Positions 6,225-11,235 of a stretch of 11,235 nt of DNA are shown in pieces (the stretch's first letter is position 1; every line of letters begins with the position of its first letter). Source of the stretch: CAYNOZ01 sp964398955. Lineage in GTDB: Archaea > Methanobacteriota_B > Thermococci > Thermococcales > CAYNOZ01. The position numbers were made by a program, and so were the translations under genes. The notes under the pieces are model-generated. The model searched no databases. It was not told where the DNA came from and saw nothing but the letters and a program-made list of their open reading frames with translations. The stretch is from NCBI GenBank assembly GCA_964398955.1, contig CAYNOZ010000050.1, positions 1 to 11,235 on the forward strand, written 5' to 3'.

Positions 6225-7701
6225 AATATTCGTCTACATCACAGTCGCAATATACCTACTACTCGGCACCATCATAGCATACTTAGCAAGAGAAGGTATA
6301 GGGCAAAGCATAGGCGATTATTTCATTGGGGGCAGAAATATAGGGGGAGTTGTATCCGCCTTAACATACAGTGCAACCACATACAGTGCATTCATGATGG
6401 TTGGTTTAGTTGGACTAGCTTATAGAGGTGGAGTTGGAGCCTTAGGATTCGAACTCACTTACCTCACGGGATTAGTACTAACCCTATTCTTCGGACCAAG
6501 GTTCTGGATAGCTGGTAAGAACAATGATTACATCACTCCAAATGAATTATTAGGGGATAGATATGAAAGTGAGTCTGTAGCCATCGTATCGGGTATAGTA
6601 TACCTATTTTTCCTTATACCTTATGCCTCCGCTCAAATAATGGGGATAGGGTATATATTAAGCGGTATTACAGAAGGTAGTTTAACTTTTATGTCTGCAA
6701 TAGTTATAGCAGCGATAATAGCTATTATTTGGGCTTTGATGGCGGGAATGAAATCTGTAGCATGGACAGATGCTATACAATCAGCGATCATGCTGACTTC
6801 AGCTTTTTTAGTGCTAATATTCGCCGTTCAAAGAGGATTCGGAGGATTTGGAAACTTTTTTTCGCAAATAGAAACTAATCTCTCCTCAGCATTAACCGTG
6901 GAAACTGGAATGTTTAACTTTAAAACTTTTCTCGGTTTAACGATCCCATGGTTCTTCTTTTCAATATCGAATCCTCAGGTGAGTCAGAGATTATTCATAC
7001 CAGATTCTTTAAGAAGTCTTAGGAAGATGATTGCAGGTTTTCTTGTTTTCGGTTTTATATACACGATTATAACTGTTTTATGGGGTTTTTATGCAAGAAT
7101 TAAGTTTCCTGGTCTTTTGAATCCGGATAGAGCTACTGCTCAGATTCTTTCATCGGGAGTGATTCCGGATGTTTTAGCATTAATAGTTATGGTAGGCATA
7201 TTAGCTGCTGCCATTTCCACAATAGATTCTATAGTTCTAAGTTTGTCCTCTATTACTTCAAGGGATATAGTAAGAAATTTAGCTGGTAAAAGAGAAATAC
7301 ATATAAGCGATGATAAACAATTAGGAATCGGTAAGATTATAATTCCTATTCTAACATTAATTTCATTAGCTTTCGCAAGTTTGCAATTAGATCTTATTTC
7401 ATTGTTATCGGTGTCGGCTTCAGCTGGATTACTCGTAACGGTACCTCCTATAGTTGGTGCGTTCTTTTGGAGGAAGGGTACTTCTGAGGGAAGTTTAGCG
7501 GGTATGATTCTTGGTTCAGTTACTACAGGTTATTTATATCTTTCCGGTACTAATTTTTTAGGTTTTCTTCCAGGTGTTTGGAGTGCAGTGGTTAGTACTT
7601 CGGTATTTATTTTAGTTAGCTTGGTGACTGAGTCTCCTGATAGGGCTGATTCGTTTATCGATAATTTGAATGAGGAGTTGGAAGACTTTAATATTATTTA
7701 G
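6217..7701 (+). CDS. Sodium:solute symporter (SSS family)
   Basis: This 494-residue integral membrane protein has about 12-13 hydrophobic helices spread from residue 4 to 475. It shows SSS-family hallmarks: an N-terminal IGDYFIGGRNIGG, a YSATTYSAFMMVGLVG helix, AWTDAIQSAIML in the middle and AAAISTIDSIVLSLSSITSRDI (near 330-352), which carries the Ser/Thr pair expected at the sodium site. It imports a solute with Na+. The DUF3311-like partner points to monocarboxylates such as acetate, pyruvate or lactate, but the substrate is an inference. The gene ends 9 bases from the convergent ACT-domain gene, so T-rich stretches inside that gene must serve for termination. The first 25 codons prefer A/C endings and the last hundred or so T/G endings. 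Confidence 0.92.
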   Translation: MNEIFVYITVAIYLLLGTIIAYLAREGIGQSIGDYFIGGRNIGGVVSALTYSATTYSAFMMVGLVGLAYRGGVGALGFELTYLTGLVLTLFFGPRFWIAGKNNDYITPNELLGDRYESESVAIVSGIVYLFFLIPYASAQIMGIGYILSGITEGSLTFMSAIVIAAIIAIIWALMAGMKSVAWTDAIQSAIMLTSAFLVLIFAVQRGFGGFGNFFSQIETNLSSALTVETGMFNFKTFLGLTIPWFFFSISNPQVSQRLFIPDSLRSLRKMIAGFLVFGFIYTIITVLWGFYARIKFPGLLNPDRATAQILSSGVIPDVLALIVMVGILAAAISTIDSIVLSLSSITSRDIVRNLAGKREIHISDDKQLGIGKIIIPILTLISLAFASLQLDLISLLSVSASAGLLVTVPPIVGAFFWRKGTSEGSLAGMILGSVTTGYLYLSGTNFLGFLPGVWSAVVSTSVFILVSLVTESPDRADSFIDNLNEELEDFNII

Positions 7702-7710
7702 ATGTTTTTG

Positions 7711-8265
7711 TCATAGTTTTTCATTTAGAAGTTGGAATACTTTTGTTGCATCTTTTTCATCGATTATTATGTGGGTGTCTTCTCGGCATGATATGAATTC
7801 TGTTACGTTGATTCCTCGGCCGTCTAGAAGTGATAGTATGTAGGATATTACTCCTGATGTGTCTTCTAGTTCTTCTGGGCTTTTTAGAGTTATCATTACT
7901 TGGTTTTCAACGGTTTCTCCTCTGCATTCTTTTTCTCCTTCCTGTATTAATGTGTATCCGTGTTTTGTTTTGGCATATATGTCTGATTCATGTTTTTCTT
8001 TTGATTTACATATTTTTACGTTATTTTTTAGTTCTATATTTGTTTGTGACAGTATTTTTAGTACGTTTTCTTCATGTTCTTTCCTTTTTTTTCTTATTTC
8101 TTCAGAAAGCCTTCTTAAAGCCATTTTAATAGCTTCAAAGCTTCCATTCACGTTACCTTGTATTTTTCGTGCTAATGCAGAGTAATTTACAATGTCTTGC
8201 CCTAGTGCCTCTTGGATGTACGGTCTTCTTTCTACATATTGTTGAACTTTTTCTGCGACTGACAT
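7711..8265 (-). CDS. HTH + ACT domain protein, putative amino-acid-responsive regulator
   Basis: This 184-residue protein has three parts. An N-terminal helical segment (about 1-60, YIQEALGQDIVNYSALARKI and SFEAIKMALRRLSEEI) looks like a winged or simple helix-turn-helix. A charged middle follows, then a C-terminal ACT domain (121-184). The latter includes SPEELEDTSGVISYIL, GINVTEFISCREDTHIIIDEKDA and a closing helix, very like the amino-acid-binding ACT domain of aspartate kinases. ACT domains bind small ligands, usually amino acids, at dimer interfaces. Divergence from argG with a shared palindrome between the promoters suggests control of arginine synthesis and of itself, but the ligand and DNA binding are untested. 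The mRNA would be nearly leaderless. The protein resembles a family found in methanogens and haloarchaea without known function. Confidence 0.78.
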   Translation of the reverse strand: MSVAEKVQQYVERRPYIQEALGQDIVNYSALARKIQGNVNGSFEAIKMALRRLSEEIRKKRKEHEENVLKILSQTNIELKNNVKICKSKEKHESDIYAKTKHGYTLIQEGEKECRGETVENQVMITLKSPEELEDTSGVISYILSLLDGRGINVTEFISCREDTHIIIDEKDATKVFQLLNEKL

Positions 8266-8292
8266 AATATCAATATGTATTATTTAGAACAC

Positions 8293-8333
8293 TTTATAAT
8301 TTTTTCGACAGAAATATGTCAAAAACTATATAT
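8293..8333. promoter_or_regulatory. Back-to-back promoters with a palindrome between them
   Basis: The TATA box of the ACT gene (minus strand ATTATAAA, complement of 8293-8300) and that of argG (TATATAT, 8327-8333) face away from each other. Exactly between them is an inverted repeat with arms GACA (8307-8310) and TGTC (8317-8320), six bases apart. It extends outward, past one mismatch on each side, by TTTT (8302-8305) and AAAA (8322-8325). It covers both BRE positions, so one bound dimer could control both genes. Confidence 0.6.
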
Positions 8334-8343
8334 GGTGTTAAAA

Positions 8344-8362
8344 TTCACCAATTCATGGTGAA
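8344..8362 (+). promoter_or_regulatory. argG: Dyad over the argG ribosome binding site
   Basis: TTCACC (8344-8349) and GGTGAA (8357-8362) are perfect inverted repeats seven bases apart. The right arm contains the Shine-Dalgarno sequence GGTGA, four bases before the ATG. In RNA the hairpin would hide the ribosome site; in DNA the dyad lies near the predicted start of transcription (about 8356) and could be an operator. If transcription starts within the dyad the hairpin cannot form. Confidence 0.45.
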
Positions 8363-8365
8363 ATA

Positions 8366-9634
8366 ATGCAAATAGAATCAATTAAATCTCAAACTGAAAA
8401 AATATCAAGCTACGAAGCAAAAAAATCAGAAGTAGACAAAGCAGTACTACTATTCTCAGGAGGATTAGACACCTCAGTAATGGTAAAATACATACAAGAC
8501 AAATACGAAGCAGACGTAGCAACCCTCACAATAGACATAGGACAACCAGGAATAAACCTTGAAAAAGTAAAACAAAAAGCAAAAAACCTAGGAGCAACAG
8601 AAGCCTTCGTAGTAGACCTAAAAGAAGAATTCGCAAACAACTACATAACAAAAGCAATCAAAGCAAACGCCCTCTACCAAGACAAATACCCACTAAGCAC
8701 AGCAATAGCACGATACCTGAAAGTAAAAAAAGCAGTAGAAATAGCAAAAAAAGTAAACGCAGACGCAATAGCCCACGGAAGCACAGGAAAAGGAAACGAC
8801 CAAGTAAGATTCGACTCAGCAATACAAGCAGTAGCACCAAACATAAAAGTCCTAGCACCAGTACGAGAATGGGGAATGACAAGAGACAAAGAACTAAAAT
8901 ACGCAAAAAAACACAACATACCAGTAGAAGCAACCTCAGAAAAACCATACTCCACCGACGAAAACCTATGGGGAAAAAGCTCAGAATGCGGACCACTAGA
9001 AAACCCAGCAAAAGAACCACCAGAAAACGTATTCGAAGTAGTCACCATACCAGAAAAAGCACCCAACGAACCAGAATACATAGACATAAAATTCAAAAAC
9101 GGAATACCAACCGCCCTAAACGGACAAAAAATGGAACTAACACAACTAATCAAAAAAACCAACCAAATCGCCGGAAAAAACGGAGTAGGAATAATAGACA
9201 TGACAGAAGACAGAGTAGTAGGACTCAAATCCCGAGAAATATACGAATGCCCAGCAGCAGTAACCATACTAAAAGCCCACGAATCACTACAAAAATACTG
9301 CTCAACAAAACACGAAAACAGCTTCAAAAACAAAGTAGAACAAAAATGGGAAGAAATGGCATACTCAGGACTATGGTTCGACCCACTAATGGACCACCTA
9401 AACCAATTCCTAGACAGCATCAACAAACAAATCAACGGAAAAGTAACAATAAAACTATACAAAGGATCAGCACAAGTAGTAGGCCGATCATCACCAAACG
9501 CACTATACGACAAAGACCTAGCAACCTACGAAGAAGGAGAAACCTTCAACCAAAAAGCATCCCCAGGATTCATAGAACTATGGAACCTACAAACAAAACT
9601 AGCAAACGAAATAGGAAAAAAATCAAACAAATAA
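8366..9634 (+). CDS. argG: Argininosuccinate synthase
   Basis: ArgG joins citrulline and aspartate, using ATP, to argininosuccinate, the seventh step of arginine synthesis. The ATP-binding PP-loop SGGLDTS is at 31-37, followed by the family blocks AHGSTGKGNDQVRFD (136-150), REWGMTRDKELKYAKKHNI, PYSTDENLWG and GRSSPNALYDKDLATY. At 422 residues it is about 20-25 longer than usual. The extra is a charged N-terminal stretch (1-25) before the PP-loop strand. No other ATG or GTG is available before the loop, so the extension seems real. From 8581 to the stop, about 350 codons contain none ending in T, and G occurs as third base only in Met, Trp and a single CTG, in an AT-rich genome. This is extreme and unlike the 5' halves of neighbouring genes. 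argH follows after 164 bases. Confidence 0.97.
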   Translation: MQIESIKSQTEKISSYEAKKSEVDKAVLLFSGGLDTSVMVKYIQDKYEADVATLTIDIGQPGINLEKVKQKAKNLGATEAFVVDLKEEFANNYITKAIKANALYQDKYPLSTAIARYLKVKKAVEIAKKVNADAIAHGSTGKGNDQVRFDSAIQAVAPNIKVLAPVREWGMTRDKELKYAKKHNIPVEATSEKPYSTDENLWGKSSECGPLENPAKEPPENVFEVVTIPEKAPNEPEYIDIKFKNGIPTALNGQKMELTQLIKKTNQIAGKNGVGIIDMTEDRVVGLKSREIYECPAAVTILKAHESLQKYCSTKHENSFKNKVEQKWEEMAYSGLWFDPLMDHLNQFLDSINKQINGKVTIKLYKGSAQVVGRSSPNALYDKDLATYEEGETFNQKASPGFIELWNLQTKLANEIGKKSNK

Positions 9635-9798
9635 AACAAAAAAAGAAACAAAAATACAAAAAACTAAAAATTTTCCTACCCTCCTATCCTTTAAATTTCT
9701 TAAATCATAAACTCTCAGAATCCTACAAACTTATTATTCAAAAAAAAATGGATTGAAGACATTCAAACTAATTGATTAATTTACATCAAGGTGGTTCT
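9635..9798 (+). promoter_or_regulatory. argG-argH spacer with possible argH promoter
   Basis: The first 35 bases are almost only A and C. They are followed by a pyrimidine-rich tract (9671-9690) that may weakly terminate argG transcripts. CTTTAAATTT (9689-9698) is a possible TATA box for argH, with a second A/T-rich candidate near 9730-9739. Composition returns to ordinary from about 9690. At its end AGGTGG (9789-9794) lies 4 bases before the ATG at 9799 and decides that start over an upstream in-frame non-ATG codon. Confidence 0.4.
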
Positions 9799-11115
9799 AT
9801 GAAATTATGGGAAACTGATAAAACTGAAACAGAGGAAATTGTGGAGAATTATACAGCATCCGAAGACGTTCAGCTGGATCAAAAACTAGTTCAAGATGAT
9901 ATAATCGGAAATATCGCACATACACAAATGCTGTACGAAGAAGGTTTCTTAAATAAAAAAGAGTTATCCAAGATTCACTCTTCACTTCTAGAATTACTTG
10001 ATTCAGATCTAAAAATCACTCCGGAAGATGAAGATGTGCATAGCAAGATTGAAAATTTAGTCACCAAGAAAACTGAATCAGGTAAGAAAATTCATACCGC
10101 CCGTTCAAGAAACGATCAGGTTCTATTAGACACTAGACTATTTTCAAAAAGAAAAATAATCGATACAGCAATCAACACCTTAAACCTTATTGAATCCTTA
10201 CATAACTTAGCAAAAAAACATGAAGATTTAATAATGCCCGGCTATACACATATGAGACAAGCAATGCCAATGACAGCATACCTATGGTTAACAAGTTACA
10301 TTGAATCATTATTAGATGATCTAGAATTATTAGAAACCAGTTACCGAATGAATAACCAAAACCCCTTAGGAGCAGCAGCAGGATATGGAACCTCACTAGA
10401 AATAAATAGAAAAAGAACCACCGAACTACTAAACTTTGAAAAAATACAGGAAAACCCACTATACTGTGTAAACAGCCGAGGAAAAACAGAATTAAACATA
10501 ACAACCACCTTATCCCAGATAATGCTAGATCTCAATAAACTAAGTAACGATTTAATCCTATTTTCAACCCATGAATACAATTTCATTAAATTACCAGAAG
10601 AATTCACTACAGGAAGCAGTATAATGCCTCAAAAATCAAATCCCGATGTACTCGAAATTTTAAAAGGAAAAACATCAGATGTGATAAGCAAACAACATCA
10701 AATAGAGCTAACACTGAAAAATAGTAACCTAGGATACAATAGAGACACTCAAGAAACAAAAAAATCATTAATACAAAGTATAAAAATAACAAACGACTCA
10801 ATCAAAATACTAAATAAAATGATACCAGAAATAAAATTCAAAAAAGAAGAAATAAACAAAAAAATGAAAAAAAGCATCAACGCAGCATACACCGCAAACA
10901 AAAAAGTAAAAAAAGGAACACCATTCAGAGAAGCATACAAACAAACAAAACAACAAAAAAACTACCAAAAACCAACAACCAAAGAAATCAACAACTACAA
11001 ACTCAACAACAAAAAAATAAAAAAACAAAAACAAAACTGGAACCAAAAGAAAAAACAACACCAAAAAACAATACAAAAAATAACAAAAAAAGCCAAACAA
11101 AACACAGAAAAATAA
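9799..11115 (+). CDS. argH: Argininosuccinate lyase, with atypical Lys/Asn/Gln-rich C-terminus
   Basis: ArgH splits argininosuccinate into arginine and fumarate, the last step of the pathway, and acts as a tetramer. The 438-residue protein keeps the superfamily core: ARSRNDQV (101-108), MPGYTHMRQAMP with the catalytic His151, NPLGAAAGYGTS (188-199) and the signature GSSIMPQKSNPD (272-283) carrying the catalytic serine. It is slightly shorter than most ArgH. After KKGTPFREAY, a normal landmark near residue 380, the last 55 or so residues lose resemblance to the family. Of the final 65 residues 39 are Lys, Asn or Gln. This follows the A/C-only DNA of the stretch (one line of 60 bases, 10981-11040, has 52 A or C). 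The catalytic residues lie outside the altered part, so activity is plausible. Confidence 0.95.
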   Translation: MKLWETDKTETEEIVENYTASEDVQLDQKLVQDDIIGNIAHTQMLYEEGFLNKKELSKIHSSLLELLDSDLKITPEDEDVHSKIENLVTKKTESGKKIHTARSRNDQVLLDTRLFSKRKIIDTAINTLNLIESLHNLAKKHEDLIMPGYTHMRQAMPMTAYLWLTSYIESLLDDLELLETSYRMNNQNPLGAAAGYGTSLEINRKRTTELLNFEKIQENPLYCVNSRGKTELNITTTLSQIMLDLNKLSNDLILFSTHEYNFIKLPEEFTTGSSIMPQKSNPDVLEILKGKTSDVISKQHQIELTLKNSNLGYNRDTQETKKSLIQSIKITNDSIKILNKMIPEIKFKKEEINKKMKKSINAAYTANKKVKKGTPFREAYKQTKQQKNYQKPTTKEINNYKLNNKKIKKQKQNWNQKKKQHQKTIQKITKKAKQNTEK

Positions 11116-11135
11116 AATAAGAAAAAACTAAAACC
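11108..11135 (-). terminator. T-rich terminator for the rightmost minus-strand gene
   Basis: Read on the minus strand this stretch gives T runs of 4, 6, 4 and 5 within 28 bases directly after the stop of the desulforedoxin-like fragment, as expected for an archaeal terminator. It overlaps the end of argH. Confidence 0.4.
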
Positions 11136-11139
11136 TCAA

Positions 11140-11235
11140 TTACATAATAGCAGGACTATCCACTTTATCCATAATCTGACCACAACAAAACAATTCCCCA
11201 CCACCAGCACTTTTTACTTACCATACTACCCTCAT
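11140..11235 (-). pseudogene. Desulforedoxin/desulfoferrodoxin N-domain-like fragment with in-frame stop
   Basis: The minus strand, entering from the right edge, reads MRVVW, a TAA stop (11218-11220), then VKSAGGGELFCCGQIM and DKVDSPAIM before a final TAA. GGGELFCCGQ-x-M is the second half of the small iron site found in desulforedoxin and the N-terminal domain of desulfoferrodoxin, where Cys-Cys pairs with an earlier C-x2-C that would lie beyond the window. The fragment has no ATG, GTG or TTG between the stop and the glycines. Either the gene is broken, or the TAA is a sequence error, or the piece is read in some unexpected way. The residues around the stop line up with the family best if the TAA codon is skipped. 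The match rests on one short motif, so identity is moderate. Confidence 0.5.

Noticed and set aside
7830..8185. Two + strand open frames rich in Leu, Ser, Phe and Cys opposite the ACT-domain gene
   Set aside because: Shadows of the ACT-domain gene, which has clear domain matches and promoter signals.
8674..9513. 279-codon antisense open frame opposite argG
   Set aside because: The antisense frame is open for the same compositional reason and it matches nothing; argG is unmistakable on the other strand.
8869..9756. Long overlapping + strand open frame of 295 codons inside argG, extremely basic
   Set aside because: It is a by-product of the T-poor coding strand: stop codons need T, so other frames stay open. 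The product is low-complexity Arg/Lys/Thr/Asn without any family resemblance.
10810..11100. Phe/Val/Leu-rich antisense open frame opposite the end of argH that looks like a membrane protein
   Set aside because: The complement of A/C-only DNA is G/T-only DNA, which encodes Phe, Val, Leu, Cys and Gly by default. No start signal or membrane-protein pattern beyond this.

Overview
The window reads as AT-rich archaeal (euryarchaeal) chromosome. It carries a group II chaperonin (thermosome) start, a TATA-binding protein gene, a COG3199-type NAD kinase-like gene and a COG1099-type TatD relative. It also has TATA-box promoters and GGAGG/GGTGA ribosome binding sites. The thermosome N-terminus and the archaeal GlmM-like mutase would fit the methanogen/haloarchaeon side of the Euryarchaeota, but the species cannot be fixed from the sequence alone. 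No mobile element, CRISPR array, tRNA or rRNA was seen.

Layout. 1-151 (-): N-terminal 50 codons of a thermosome subunit. 152-462: spacer made almost wholly of A and C on the + strand. 463-2229 (+): phosphoglucosamine/phosphomannomutase followed by a JAMM (MPN+) metalloprotease. 2317-4308 (-): inositol-monophosphatase family enzyme followed by an NAD kinase-like protein, convergent with the first pair. 4464-5871 (+): TATA-binding protein (TTG start) and a TatD-like metal hydrolase, one base apart. 6027-7701 (+): small two-helix membrane protein and a sodium:solute symporter, overlapping by 8 bases. 7711-8265 (-): HTH + ACT-domain putative amino-acid-responsive regulator. 8366-9634 (+): argG. 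9799-11115 (+): argH. 11140-11235 (-): tail of a desulforedoxin-like domain with an in-frame stop.

How the genes fit together. ArgG and ArgH make the last two steps of arginine synthesis. The ACT-domain gene is divergent from argG, and an imperfect palindrome sits exactly between the two back-to-back TATA boxes, so it is a good candidate for an arginine-pathway regulator. The kinase/phosphatase neighbours on the minus strand could together set NAD/NADP levels. The tbp promoter has three TATA-like elements about one helical turn apart, the last a perfect 16-bp palindrome, which suggests self-control.

The most unusual feature is a patchwork of extreme strand asymmetry. Patches of about 0.3 to 1.3 kb are strongly A+C-rich on one strand and switch polarity several times in 11 kb, without regard to gene direction or gene boundaries. 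In argG about 350 consecutive codons contain no codon ending in T and almost none ending in G other than Met and Trp. At the end of argH the same pressure seems to have changed the protein itself into a Lys/Asn/Gln-rich tail. Both the asymmetry and its patchiness are read directly from the sequence; the cause is unknown.
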